Origin: CADEFX01 sp046154585
Lineage (GTDB): Bacteria; Pseudomonadota; Alphaproteobacteria; Rhizobiales; Hyphomicrobiaceae
Direction of reading: 5' to 3'
Assembly: GCA_046154585.1 (NCBI GenBank)
Contig: JBJXDX010000164.1
Location: 33,221 to 97,220 of the forward strand
Length of the DNA stretch: 64,000 nt
Shown: positions 51,705 to 60,512 of the stretch, one piece after another
How positions within the stretch are numbered: the first letter of the stretch is position 1
Layout of the letters: each line of letters starts with the position of its first letter
The notes under the pieces: generated by a model
What the model saw: the letters and a program-made list of their open reading frames with translations, nothing else
Databases searched by the model: none
What the model was told of the DNA's origin: nothing
Position numbers and translations under genes: made by a program

Positions 51705-53645
51705 TCATGCAGCCTTGCGGGGTGCCGGCACCGGCGCCACGTCCTGGATCGCGATGGTCGCGTCGAGCTTGCTCTTGCGCCCGTCTTCGAACGTGATTTC
51801 CATGCTGACGTTGGCGCGGTCCGCGTTGCCGTAAAAGGCATCGATCACGTTGGCGTACTTTTCCGCCACGAAGCGGCGCCTCACTTTGCGCGTGCGCGTC
51901 ATCTCCGCGTCGTCTGCTTCCAGCTCCTTGTTGAGCAGCAGGATTCGCCGCACCTGCAAGGCGCGGGGCAGCGAGGCATTGATCTTGGTCACCTCCTGGA
52001 CGATCAGCTCCGCAATCTCGGGCTTGCGGCTCAGGTCCATGAAGCTGGTGTAGGCAAGCCCGCGGCGTTCAGCCCAGGCCCCCACCGTGCCGAGGTCAAT
52101 CGCAATCATGGTTGCAACGAAGCCATGTCCGTGCCCGAAGGCAACGGCTTCGCGAATGAACGGGCTGAACTTGAGCTTGTTCTCGATGAACTGCGGCGCG
52201 AACGCCGTGCCGCAGTCGAGCTTGCCGACATCCTTCGCACGGTCGATGATGGCGAGCTGGCCTTGCGGATCGATGATCCCGGCATCGCCCGTTTTCAACC
52301 ATCCGTCGGGTGTTCGCATCTCGCGCGTCGCCTCGTCCTCCTTGTAGTAGCCGACGAAGACGCCGGGCCCCTTGATCAGAAGCTCGCCATTGTCGTCGAT
52401 GCGCAGCTCGACTCCCGGCACGGGACTTCCCACCGTGTTCGGGTCGGCGTGGTCGTCACGTTGGAAGGCGACAAGCGCACTGGCCTCCGTGGCCCCGTAG
52501 ATCTGCTTCAGGTTCACGCCGAAGGAGCGGAAGAAGCGGAAGGTGTCGGGCCCGAGCGGCGCGCCTCCCGTGTAGCACCAGCGTGCGTGGCGCAACCCCA
52601 GCTGATCGCGCACTGGGCCGTAAGCCACGACATCGCCGATAGCATATCCAATGCGCAGCGCCAGCGGGACTGGCTTGCCATCGGTCACGAGCAGCTCGCG
52701 CCGCTCCGCTATGCGCCGGAACGTCCGGAAAATCCGGCGTTTGAGCCATGTCGCATCGTCGGACTTGACCTGCAGCTGGGTCAGCAGGCTCTCCCAGATG
52801 CGTGGCGGCGCCAGGAGCGCATGCGGTCCCAGCTCCCGCAGATCGCGCTGCACCGTCTCGGGGCTTTCCGGCGTGCTGACTGTGACACCGGCTGCGAGCG
52901 CCGCCGCCAGCGAGAGCATGACATCGCCGACCCAGGCCATCGGCAGGTAGGCGAGCCAGTTGTCGCCCCGCTTCACGGACTCGGCCGCGACGAAGTTCTC
53001 GGCGGTCGCAACCATGTTGCGGTGGCTGAGCAGGACGCCCTTGGGCTGGCCAGTGGTGCCCGACGTATAGGCGATCATGGCAATGTCATCGGCCTGACCG
53101 GCGTCGAGCTCGCGCTCGAAGAGACCGCTCGAGGATTTGCCGACATCCCGGCCCAGGGCCTGGACCTCGGCATAGGACTTGAGCAACGGGTCGCGATAGC
53201 TGCTCATCCCGCGCGGATCTTCGAACACGATCCACCGCAATGCCGGCAGTTGCGACCGCAGCGAAAGAACCTTGTCCACCTGCTCCTGGTCCTCGGCGAC
53301 GATCACCGAAACCTCGGAATGATTGAGCACGTACACGAGCTCGGAGGCGATCGCGTCCTGGTAGACGGGCACCGCAGCCCCACCCAGCGCCTGCGTGGAA
53401 AGTTGCGCCCAGTACAGGCGAGGGCGGTTGTCGCCGACCACCGCGAGCTTGTCGCCGCGCTTGAAGCCGATCGCAGCGAGCCCCAGTGCGAAGCTGCGCA
53501 CGTTGTCGAGACAGTCGCGCCAGCTGTAGCTGCGCCAGATGCCGCGATCCTTCTCGCGCATGCCCGGGAGGCTGCCGAAGGAGGCTGCATTGCGCCTGAG
53601 CAGCTTGGGCAGCGTGCACGTCCGCTCGTCGTCTGCCAGTGTCAC
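51705..53645 (-). CDS. AMP-binding long-chain acyl-CoA synthetase-like protein
   Basis: This 646-residue ATP-dependent acid:CoA ligase has the P-loop YTSGTTGQPKG at residues 193-203, IYGATEASALVAF, TPDGWLKTGDAGIIDPQGQL and KDVGKLDCGTAFAPQFIENK, the hinge-lysine region. It resembles the FadD15-like long-chain or aryl ligases that sit inside Liv-type operons. The GTG start at 53645 overlaps the upstream LivG-like stop by four bases (GTGA). It probably activates the imported acid as its CoA ester (vectorial capture), which is inference. Confidence 0.9.
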   Translation of the reverse strand: MTLADDERTCTLPKLLRRNAASFGSLPGMREKDRGIWRSYSWRDCLDNVRSFALGLAAIGFKRGDKLAVVGDNRPRLYWAQLSTQALGGAAVPVYQDAIASELVYVLNHSEVSVIVAEDQEQVDKVLSLRSQLPALRWIVFEDPRGMSSYRDPLLKSYAEVQALGRDVGKSSSGLFERELDAGQADDIAMIAYTSGTTGQPKGVLLSHRNMVATAENFVAAESVKRGDNWLAYLPMAWVGDVMLSLAAALAAGVTVSTPESPETVQRDLRELGPHALLAPPRIWESLLTQLQVKSDDATWLKRRIFRTFRRIAERRELLVTDGKPVPLALRIGYAIGDVVAYGPVRDQLGLRHARWCYTGGAPLGPDTFRFFRSFGVNLKQIYGATEASALVAFQRDDHADPNTVGSPVPGVELRIDDNGELLIKGPGVFVGYYKEDEATREMRTPDGWLKTGDAGIIDPQGQLAIIDRAKDVGKLDCGTAFAPQFIENKLKFSPFIREAVAFGHGHGFVATMIAIDLGTVGAWAERRGLAYTSFMDLSRKPEIAELIVQEVTKINASLPRALQVRRILLLNKELEADDAEMTRTRKVRRRFVAEKYANVIDAFYGNADRANVSMEITFEDGRKSKLDATIAIQDVAPVPAPRKAA

Positions 53646-54508
53646 GTTGGCTGGTTCCCTTTTTTGGCGCCGAGATACGCCGCGATAACCGCGGGGCTGC
53701 GCTGCACCTCGGCGGGCGATCCTTCTGCAATCTTGCGGCCTCGATCGAGAACCGCGACACGGTCGGAGATATCCATGACCACACCCATGTCGTGCTCGAT
53801 CAGCACGACCGTGATGCCCCGCTCCTGGTTCACATCCAGGATGTAGCGGGCCATGTCCTCCTTCTCGTCCTGGTTCATGCCGCCCATCGGCTCGTCGAGC
53901 AGGATGATGCGGGGCTCGAGCGCCAGCGCACGGCCGAGCTCCACGCGCTTGCGCAGACCGTAGGGGAGTGCGCCCGTGGGTTGCTTGCGCAGATCCTGCA
54001 GCTTGAGGAAATCGATGAGCTCCTCGCACACCTCGCGATGCGCGACCTCCTCGCGCTGCGCGAGCCCCCAGTAGATCACGCTGCGCAGCACGCCCGAGCG
54101 CATGCGGACGTGCCGCCCGAGCATCAGGTTGTCGAGAACCGTGAGCCCGCTGAACAGCGCGATGTTCTGGAACGTCCGGGCAATGCCGAGCGCTGCGATC
54201 TGATGCGGGCGCAGGCGCGTGATGTCGCGGTCCTCGAGCATGATGCGGCCCGTGTCCGGCTTGTAGAAGCCCGACACCATGTTCAGCAACGAGGTCTTGC
54301 CCGCGCCGTTCGGGCCGATGATCGAGAGGATGCCGCCGTTTGGAACGTCGATCGACACGTCGTCGACTGCCGTCACGCCGCCGAAGCGTTTCGACACGCG
54401 GTCGATCGAGAGCTGAACGTCGGCCTCACGGTGCTGCAGCGGCTGCGCAGGGTCGATCACCGGGGTGGCCGTCGTATCGACACGTGCAGGCGACGTAACG
54501 CTCGTCAT
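53642..54508 (-). CDS. Branched-chain amino acid-type ABC ATPase (LivG-like)
   Basis: This 288-residue ATPase has Walker A GPNGAGKT at residues 65-72, the LivG-type signature LPYGL at 181-185 and Walker B Asp205-Glu206. A polar N-terminal extension of about 30 residues precedes the fold. The ATG at 54508 is chosen; the frame is open to 54571 but without a better ribosome site. It is the first gene of the second importer operon. The gap 54509-54797 upstream holds no gene that I can see. Confidence 0.9.
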   Translation of the reverse strand: MTSVTSPARVDTTATPVIDPAQPLQHREADVQLSIDRVSKRFGGVTAVDDVSIDVPNGGILSIIGPNGAGKTSLLNMVSGFYKPDTGRIMLEDRDITRLRPHQIAALGIARTFQNIALFSGLTVLDNLMLGRHVRMRSGVLRSVIYWGLAQREEVAHREVCEELIDFLKLQDLRKQPTGALPYGLRKRVELGRALALEPRIILLDEPMGGMNQDEKEDMARYILDVNQERGITVVLIEHDMGVVMDISDRVAVLDRGRKIAEGSPAEVQRSPAVIAAYLGAKKGNQPT

Positions 54509-54797
54509 GCGCGGCGCCCGCCTGACACGCGGGCAGCGCAATAACGACCGGTGCGGGCACCCCAGTGCCACCGGCGGAGCCTCATGTCATTCCCTCCCTG
54601 AACGAGCGCTCCGGCTATGCTGCCGGTTGAATGGCCCGTGCGTATGATCCGGGCCTGATAGCCCGCACGCTCATGACGCATGTGCGAACGAATTCCAGGT
54701 TCATCCTGACGGTTATCGATGAAACCTGCATCGCGCTCGCAACTTCCAATTCCCCACATTTCGCCGCCGGTTTGTCAACGCCGAAAATAAAATCCCG

Positions 54798-55979
54798 TCA
54801 GATCGCGGCTGCGCGCATCTCGACATCGACTGGCATACCAAGGGCCCGGCGCAGCGATTGATGGTAGTGGATCATGGCCGGCTCATTGCGCCCGTACACG
54901 ATGTCGGCCTGTGCACCCGACGTGAACCCTTTTTGCATGCTTCGGCCTGCGGGAAAGTCCTCGGTCAGGACCACTTTCATCACCAGATCTAGGTTTTTCT
55001 GCCAGTGCTGCCGCTCTTCGTCCGTAGTCGGCTGCTTGGGAACATAGAAGCTCGTTTCCATGAGGGCTCTGTCGGAGCGGCCCTCTGCCGGAAACACCCG
55101 ATGCACTTCCATGTGGTCGCCCTGGGTGATCAGCAGCGTGTTGGGAAACAGCGCGTAGACGGTGGTGGTATTCCACATCAGATCCCAGCTTTCCTCAGGC
55201 TGGGTCTTGAGGCGTTCGAGCTTGCGGCGCGGGAAGATGAGCCGGTGGTTGCGGCCGAAAGGCTCGAAATCGGTCAGGTTGCCGTGGAGGATTTCCGTGA
55301 GCGAGTCACGATGCAGGAAGCCGATGTGGTAGCCCTCGTGGAATGTGTCGACGAGGATCTTCCAGTTCATGGTCTCGTGCACCGGGCGCCGGTCGTAAAG
55401 ATGATAGGATCCGAAATCATAGCTGGCGAGTTCGGGACCGAGCCCCGCCAGCCAGGGGTCGACATCGAAGGAGTCCGAGCCGTCGGGCGCTGCCAGGACC
55501 CACACGAGCCCGTGTTTTTCGCAGAGCGGCAAGGGTACTAGGCCACGCCGCTCGGCGCGTATGCCGGGGAAGGCCGCCTCGTCGGGGATGCCGCGAATTC
55601 TGCCGCTGAGCTCGTACGTCCACGCATGATAAGGGCACGAGAAAAGGCGCGCGGTGCCGCAGCCGTCCGCGACTTTGGCGCCCCGGTGGCGGCAGACGTT
55701 GAGGAATGCACGCAGCCGTCCATCGCTGCCCCGCACGATCAGGATGGGCACACCGGCAAAATCCTCCGTGCGATAGGCGCCGGGCGCTGCCCATTCCGAG
55801 CCAAAACCCATCAGCAGCGGGGTCCGGAGAAACAGGGTCTCCTGCTCGCGCTTCAATCGCTCGGCGTCCGTGTAGGCCGCCACCTCGTTGCGCCACGGCG
55901 CCTCGGCCACCGCTGTCGTCTTGGTATCGAGATAGTGCAATAGGCGCTTCAGTAGCTTGACCTGCAGGCCGCGATCCAT
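54798..55979 (-). CDS. Rieske-type aromatic ring-hydroxylating oxygenase, alpha subunit
   Basis: This 393-residue oxygenase has the [2Fe-2S] Rieske ligands Cys96, His98, Cys115 and His118 (CRHRG and CPYHAW). The mononuclear iron site lies in NWKILVDTFHEGYHIGFLH, with His218 and His223 in the expected His-x4-His spacing. The ATG at 55979 has GGAG six bases upstream. No beta subunit or reductase gene is adjacent, so partners are elsewhere. It would oxidise an aromatic or related compound. The divergent AraC gene is a likely regulator, and the acid importer plus ligase follow downstream. Confidence 0.9.
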   Translation of the reverse strand: MDRGLQVKLLKRLLHYLDTKTTAVAEAPWRNEVAAYTDAERLKREQETLFLRTPLLMGFGSEWAAPGAYRTEDFAGVPILIVRGSDGRLRAFLNVCRHRGAKVADGCGTARLFSCPYHAWTYELSGRIRGIPDEAAFPGIRAERRGLVPLPLCEKHGLVWVLAAPDGSDSFDVDPWLAGLGPELASYDFGSYHLYDRRPVHETMNWKILVDTFHEGYHIGFLHRDSLTEILHGNLTDFEPFGRNHRLIFPRRKLERLKTQPEESWDLMWNTTTVYALFPNTLLITQGDHMEVHRVFPAEGRSDRALMETSFYVPKQPTTDEERQHWQKNLDLVMKVVLTEDFPAGRSMQKGFTSGAQADIVYGRNEPAMIHYHQSLRRALGMPVDVEMRAAAI

Positions 55980-56393
55980 GTGGCGCTCCAACCCGGTACG
56001 GAAAATCGATCTGGCGTCGACGTTAGGCCAAATCCTCGCAGAGCCTGCATTTTACGACAAGCCCGGGACTGACGAAGACCGTTCAAGTCATCCGCGCTGC
56101 GCAATGGGCATTGTTTGCGCCGTCCTGGGTAGGATGGCGCGTATGGGCTCCACCGGCAGTTGCAATTGATTGCCAATGATAGGCTCGGCGATCCATCGTT
56201 ACTCGTTCTCGCCGCCGAGCGGCATGGTCTACAGTCGATCTACACGGGCGGTACGCGTCTTGGCCAAAATTGCGTACGTGCCCGGCAGGTTGACGGCGAG
56301 GGCGCTCTTTCGCAGGATTTGGCGCCGGCTACTGCACGTGACCCGTCGCTCTCAGGCGCAATCCGACCAGCCTTGGCAAAGAGCCCTAACCTC
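55980..56393. other. Divergent gap between Rieske oxygenase and AraC regulator genes
   Basis: The 414 bases contain the promoters for both divergent genes. An open frame continues upstream of the AraC start to 56160, but its translation looks unlike a protein domain and I regard it as non-coding. No hairpin or further gene was identified. Confidence 0.5.
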
Positions 56394-57242
56394 ATGGCAC
56401 GTAGAGAGCCAAAGAATACCACGCAATACTGGGCCGCCCCGACAGTGCGCGGCCTAAGCCTCATGCTGGCGGAATTCACGACGCAGGAGTTTCCGCTGCA
56501 TACGCATGACGGCTTCGTCGTTGCCGTTACGGAACGGGGTGGTTCGGAGGTCAAGAGCCGTGGAAACGTGGCACAGGCCGACACGCGCGGGCTGTTCATC
56601 TTCAATCCAGAGGAACCGCATGCCGGCTGGATGGGACGCAGCACTTACTGGAGATATCGCGCGTTCTACATGACCAAGGCGGCGATGCAGCAACTGGCCG
56701 AAGACCTGGATGTCAGTGAGCTGCCCTACTTCTTGGACAACCGCATCCCCGACGAAGACCTCATCGACGCATTCCTTGCCATGCATCGCGGCTTCGAAGG
56801 CGCGCTCGACCCCATGGCCTCGCGCCAGCTGATGATTGAGACCTTCGCCCGGCTGTTCTCGCGCCACGGCTGCGGGCGGCAGCCCATGCGTTCCAGCGCG
56901 TCCGATCAGCGACGAGTGAAGCTTGCCATCGAACTCATGCGCTCACGCTACGGCGACACGCTGACGCTGGAGGATCTGGCACGTCCTCTGGACGTGTCGA
57001 TCTACCAATTGATCGGTCTCTTCAAGCGGACGGTTGGGCTCACGCCGCACAGCTACTTGACGCAAGTACGCCTGGGCGGCGCCTGTAGCTTGCTGAAGCG
57101 CGGGGCGGACATCGCAGAGACCGCCGTCTTGTGCGGGTTTTACGACCAGAGCGCGCTCTGCAACCATTTCAGACGCAGCTACGGATTGAGCCCGCTTCAG
57201 TTCGCGCGGGCCTACGCAGACCGCGCACCTTTGCCAACCTGA
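56394..57242 (+). CDS. AraC-family transcriptional regulator
   Basis: This 282-residue regulator has an N-terminal cupin-like ligand domain (FTTQEFPLHTHDGFVVAVTE, IFNPEEPHAGWMG). Two C-terminal helix-turn-helix motifs follow (LTLEDLARPLDVSIYQLIGL and IAETAVLCGFYDQSALCNHF), ending SYGLSPLQFARAYA. The start ATG at 56394 is where the family begins; the ribosome site is weak. It faces the Rieske oxygenase gene and probably controls it. A good intrinsic terminator follows at 57318. Confidence 0.9.
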   Translation: MARREPKNTTQYWAAPTVRGLSLMLAEFTTQEFPLHTHDGFVVAVTERGGSEVKSRGNVAQADTRGLFIFNPEEPHAGWMGRSTYWRYRAFYMTKAAMQQLAEDLDVSELPYFLDNRIPDEDLIDAFLAMHRGFEGALDPMASRQLMIETFARLFSRHGCGRQPMRSSASDQRRVKLAIELMRSRYGDTLTLEDLARPLDVSIYQLIGLFKRTVGLTPHSYLTQVRLGGACSLLKRGADIAETAVLCGFYDQSALCNHFRRSYGLSPLQFARAYADRAPLPT

Positions 57243-57317
57243 AATTTTCGCCAAGACCGGCCGCAACTGCCGTGTTCCCCCATCTGAGGCGCTGCGCCGA
57301 CGCCGCAGGACTCCAAT

Positions 57318-57353
57318 CACCGGCGATCTCCGCAGACGCCGGTGCAATTTTTT
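57318..57353 (+). terminator. Intrinsic terminator after the AraC gene
   Basis: A perfect 8-bp stem (CACCGGCG and CGCCGGTG) with an 11-base loop is followed by CAA and six T residues. It is oriented to stop plus-strand transcription from the AraC gene before the convergent small zinc-finger gene. Confidence 0.8.
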
Positions 57354-57361
57354 CTGCGCGG

Positions 57362-57580
57362 TCAGTGCCTGTCGTCTTTGCCTCGATAGAACTCGAGGCG
57401 CGGACCACGCGGCTGCGTCGCCTGGTCCATGACCTGCGGCGGCGGTCTGTGGACGATCTCGTGCAGGGCATCCACGCAGTGATTGCAGATGTGGGCCTCT
57501 TCGCCGGCGATCATCCGCGCCACGTCCGAGATTTCTCTGGAGCAAAAATTGCACTGTGGCACGTAGTCAAAGCTTTCCAT
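57362..57580 (-). CDS. Stand-alone ClpX-type zinc-finger protein
   Basis: This 72-residue protein consists of little more than a C4 zinc finger with Cys10-x2-Cys13-x18-Cys32-x2-Cys35. That is the exact spacing of the N-terminal zinc-binding domain of ClpX. The inner sequence REISDVARMIAGEEAHIC also matches the ClpX pattern (EVRKLIAG...YIC), followed by DALHEIV. It has no AAA+ domain. A polar tail follows. The ATG has a CAGGAG box. It could bind ClpX partners, or adaptors that dock on that domain, and so modulate proteolysis. That is inference. Confidence 0.8.
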   Translation of the reverse strand: MESFDYVPQCNFCSREISDVARMIAGEEAHICNHCVDALHEIVHRPPPQVMDQATQPRGPRLEFYRGKDDRH

Positions 57581-57955
57581 GGACTACTCCTGATCCGCAG
57601 TACGCGGAGTGTTTGTCTTAATCCTTTTGATGAACCTGCCAAGCGAGGAGATTGCCCTGCGGCGCTTTGTACCCAGGTCTTTGCGCCAGCGATGGAAGTC
57701 AGTTGTAACCTTGAATAGGAAACGACAGACGAAGGTTGCTGAACCGAGAGTTTTGTAAGCAGGCTCGGTTCACGACAACCCGGCGCGAACCCGCGCCATT
57801 CCATAGCTGCCGCTCAACCGAGATTGCGATGCGCTGGCCGAAAAGGTCTGCGGTCAACCAGCAGTTGACGAGGACTCGCGCGGGAAAATCACGCTGAGCG
57901 GTCTTGTCGACCAGAATGGTCGGGGTGTATGCGTGATGGCATTGCGGGACAGGCA

Positions 57956-58122
57956 CTAGTGTGATGATCGAGAAATTCGCCGGCATTTGCCGCACATTCT
58001 TGAGCGAATTTCTCGATCTGAATCACACTAGAAAATCTATGATGCTAGTGTCACTTTGGATTACGAAGTTCGCTCCCCGACCTAGCATCCAGATCAGGCG
58101 AACTTCGGAATCGGGACACTAG
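57956..58122 (+). repeat. Bipartite palindromic element, copy 3 (most complete)
   Basis: Hairpin B spans 57956-58031: CTAGTGTGATGATCGAGAAA pairs with TTTCTCGATCTGAATCACAC and ends in TAG. Hairpin A spans 58045-58122, starts CTAGTGTCAC and ends GGGACACTAG. A 13-base linker separates them. Both ends read CTAGTGT inward, so the element has terminal inverted repeats. The gap 57581-58138 otherwise contains no gene that I trust. Confidence 0.92.
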
Positions 58123-58138
58123 TTTGTCGGAGTGAGAC

Positions 58139-58444
58139 ATGGCGGTGGGCATTATCCGCTCTGTGCGCGTCAAGCGCGGCAAGGTCTTGCAATTTGAAAG
58201 CCTGATGCGCGATTACGGAAATGCCATAGCTGCCAGCGAACCAGGCTGCCGGATGCGAGCATTGATGCGCTCTCCCACCGATAGGCTCCGATACACGGTG
58301 CACGAGGAGTATTGGAGCGAAGAGGCTTGGCAGGTGCACAACCTCACGGACCACAGGGCCAAGTACTGTCCAGCGATACTCTCACTGGTGGTGAGTTGTG
58401 ACCTCTCCAGGTTCGACATTGAGCCAGAAGATGCACACGGGTGA
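58139..58444 (+). CDS. Antibiotic biosynthesis monooxygenase (ABM)-like domain protein
   Basis: This 101-residue protein has a predicted dimeric alpha-beta barrel: VGIIRSVRVKRGKVLQFESL, then RDYGNAIAASEPGCRMRALM and TVHEEYWSEEAWQVHNLTDH. These are typical of the ABM/YgiN-type superfamily, which includes quinol monooxygenases and heme-degrading enzymes. A GGAG box precedes the ATG. It starts 17 bases after the palindromic element. Its real substrate is unknown. A strong terminator lies downstream at 58603. Confidence 0.78.
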   Translation: MAVGIIRSVRVKRGKVLQFESLMRDYGNAIAASEPGCRMRALMRSPTDRLRYTVHEEYWSEEAWQVHNLTDHRAKYCPAILSLVVSCDLSRFDIEPEDAHG

Positions 58445-58602
58445 ACTGAATCGCGTTTGAGCAATGCGGCCACCTTGTGACCACCGGCAAGCAGACGGCG
58501 CCGCACGATCTTGATACACCTCGAGTTGGGCGACGGTCTCCCGCAAGGGCGGTACTACCGCGATCGACCCGGTGTTGGGGTCCAGGTTGGACCGCTAACG
58601 AG

Positions 58603-58630
58603 AAATGGGTCGCTTCAGCGGCCCATTTTT
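58603..58630 (+). terminator. Intrinsic terminator
   Basis: An 11-bp stem (AAATGGGTCGC pairing with GCGGCCCATTT, one G-T pair) with a four-base loop is followed by a T-rich tail. It would end plus-strand transcripts from the ABM-like gene. On the minus strand it is also followed by a weaker T-rich stretch, so it may serve the double-glycine peptide gene too. Confidence 0.82.
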
Positions 58631-58734
58631 CTTCCTCCGACAGCACGGCGCGCACGTCCCCGCGTCGCACGCTTTGGTAGCCGGCCACCCTCGCCCATCT
58701 ACGAAGCTTTGGTGGCCGGCATTTCAAATCGAAC

Positions 58735-58926
58735 TCAACCCTCGTCGTCGCCGAAGGCCCAATCGACTGCGGCGTCACCAGCCTTGCGGCCGCCGTAGCC
58801 AATGGCTGCACCGATGGCAAATGCGGCAATCCAGATGAAGCCGCCGTTCACGGCGTCCAACTCGTTGTCAGCAAGCTGACGGACTTCAGAGGTCTGCTCT
58901 GACAGTTCTGCAATGCGCGTGCTCAT
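58735..58926 (-). CDS. Bacteriocin-like peptide precursor with double-glycine leader
   Basis: This 63-residue precursor has a leader MSTRIAELSEQTSEVRQLAD then NELDAVNGG. It ends in Gly28-Gly29, with the conserved Leu, Glu-Leu and Val spacing of class II bacteriocin/microcin leaders. The core (residues 30-63) begins FIWIAAFAIGAAIGYGGRKA, a hydrophobic helix with Gly-x3-Gly spacing, and ends acidic (GDDEG). AAGGAG lies 7 bases before the ATG at 58926. Such peptides are cut and exported by ABC transporters with a C39 peptidase domain; none is in the window. No immunity gene is evident. Confidence 0.75.
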   Translation of the reverse strand: MSTRIAELSEQTSEVRQLADNELDAVNGGFIWIAAFAIGAAIGYGGRKAGDAAVDWAFGDDEG

Positions 58927-59321
58927 ATTCACTCTCCTTCGTTTCAGTTGTTGGCCAACTCACCTTGAGCCGGCCATGCTCATGGAAGGCGAAGTAGCTG
59001 TTGCCTGTGGCGTGCGCGGTTCCGCGGGGAACTATCCACATTGCTTGCCGGGTACGGATCCTCGTCACAGCCTGCGGACGCATCTGCATGCACAAGAAGA
59101 AATCAATATCTCAGTTGTGTTCGCAGGACAGAGGCGCCGACAAACTTGCTACGGCACGAGAACGGCGCGTTCGTGCCAACAACAGACCAAACGTTGTCGA
59201 CAGAACACCCCAGCCACTTGATGCTCACATGCACGTCTCGCTACCGCGATTAAAGTGTCGAACTGGACGGCGAGCCGCATCTGGCTATCATCTGGTCACA
59301 TCGGTACGAGGGAGGGAAATC
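58927..59321. other. Intergenic region upstream of the dioxygenase
   Basis: These 395 bases lie between the divergent double-glycine peptide gene and the TauD-type gene. Several short open frames cross it, but none has a ribosome site and recognisable protein pattern. No repeat or hairpin was noted. Confidence 0.5.
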
Positions 59322-60242
59322 GTGGCACACCTTGCGGTAGACGCGACCGACGGTTCGACGAACCCAAAGCCAAAACGTGATTGGCCATTCGAGGTCCGCC
59401 CGCTGCACCCCAAGTTTGGTTGCGAGATTGTCGGCATTTCACTCGATCAGGCGGTCGAGGAAGGCATGTTCGCCAAGGTCCATGAGGCATTTCTTGACTA
59501 TGAGCTTATTTTGTTCCGAGCAGTGGATCTGCCTCCCTCCACTCAGGTTGCGTTTGCCCGCCGCTTCGGTGAGGTTCAAATCCATCCCATGAGCCAATAC
59601 CATGGATACGGACACCCGGAGATCTACCTCCTGTCGAACCTGGACGCCGAGGGCCGACCTAATGGGAAACATCCCGACAAGGGCACGCTCTATTGGCACA
59701 CGGACGGCTCGTGGCGTGAGCGCAGCGGGCTCGCGACCATGATGTATGCCGAGATCTGCCCAAAGGTAGGCGGCGAGACCCAATTTTGCGACATGTATGC
59801 TGCCTACGAAGAACTGTCGCCGGAATGGAAGGCGCGGATCAAAGGCCTTAAGGCAGTTCACAATCTTGATTTTTCGCGAACTCGTCGGCATGGGCACGAT
59901 CCGATGACAGCTGAGCAAAAGGCCAAGGTGCCCCCAGTAGCCCAACCCATCGTGCGCACGCACCCCGAAAGCGGCCGTCGCGCAATCTTTCTCGGCGATC
60001 ATGCTGAAACGATAGAAGGCATGGAGTATGCTGAAGGGCGCCAACTCATCGAGAACCTGAACGTAGCCGCTACGCCGGATCACCTCGTTTACACACACAA
60101 ATGGACACCAGGTGAGTGCATCGTATGGGATAATCGTTGCACGATGCACCGCGCTACGAATTTCGATACAGCCCGTGATCGGCGCAAAATGCGGCGCTGC
60201 ACAATCAACGGCGAGCGTCCGCAGGATGCGTTCTACGATTGA
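59322..60242 (+). CDS. TauD/TfdA-family 2-oxoglutarate-dependent dioxygenase
   Basis: This 306-residue non-heme iron enzyme has the facial triad His126-x-Asp128 (YWHTDGSW) and His276 (TMHRATNFD). An Arg-rich segment (RDRRKMRRCTI) binds 2-oxoglutarate. The N-terminus EVRPLHPKFGCEIVGISLDQ is typical of the family. A GGAGGG box at 59311-59316 supports the GTG start at 59322 over the longer frame. Substrates in the family include taurine and aryloxyacetates. It lies upstream of a TRAP transporter, which may import the substrate, though 270 bases separate them and that gap shows no gene. Confidence 0.92.
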   Translation: MAHLAVDATDGSTNPKPKRDWPFEVRPLHPKFGCEIVGISLDQAVEEGMFAKVHEAFLDYELILFRAVDLPPSTQVAFARRFGEVQIHPMSQYHGYGHPEIYLLSNLDAEGRPNGKHPDKGTLYWHTDGSWRERSGLATMMYAEICPKVGGETQFCDMYAAYEELSPEWKARIKGLKAVHNLDFSRTRRHGHDPMTAEQKAKVPPVAQPIVRTHPESGRRAIFLGDHAETIEGMEYAEGRQLIENLNVAATPDHLVYTHKWTPGECIVWDNRCTMHRATNFDTARDRRKMRRCTINGERPQDAFYD

Positions 60243-60512
60243 CTACCTGCAAAGCCGATGCTCGTCGGTGTGATACTACTTCTGCCGCGAGGCCTGACCA
60301 GGGTGATGCGATCGTAGCTGCCACAGACAATGGAATAGACGATCCATTGCTCACCATTACGAGCCTCTTCGTCGATCGATGCGACGCCTGTAATCGCATA
60401 CTCCTATTCCCTTGACTGGGTTTCTTATGCGCGCCCATCATCAAGGCAACAAGAAGCGTGTGCTTCAGCACGCTCGCCAAAATGAGTTGGAAACGCCGTG
60501 GAGGAGGGTACT

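Noticed and set aside
57699..57995. 98-residue minus-strand open frame beginning inside the palindromic element
   Set aside because: Its codon use is not impossible for a gene or gene remnant (ILVDKTAQRDFPARVLVN...), but it has no ribosome site, no family pattern, and its start lies in the repeat.
58551..58640. Possible small structured RNA or tRNA around the stem at 58603
   Set aside because: No cloverleaf or conserved tRNA boxes; a single stem plus T-run fits an intrinsic terminator.
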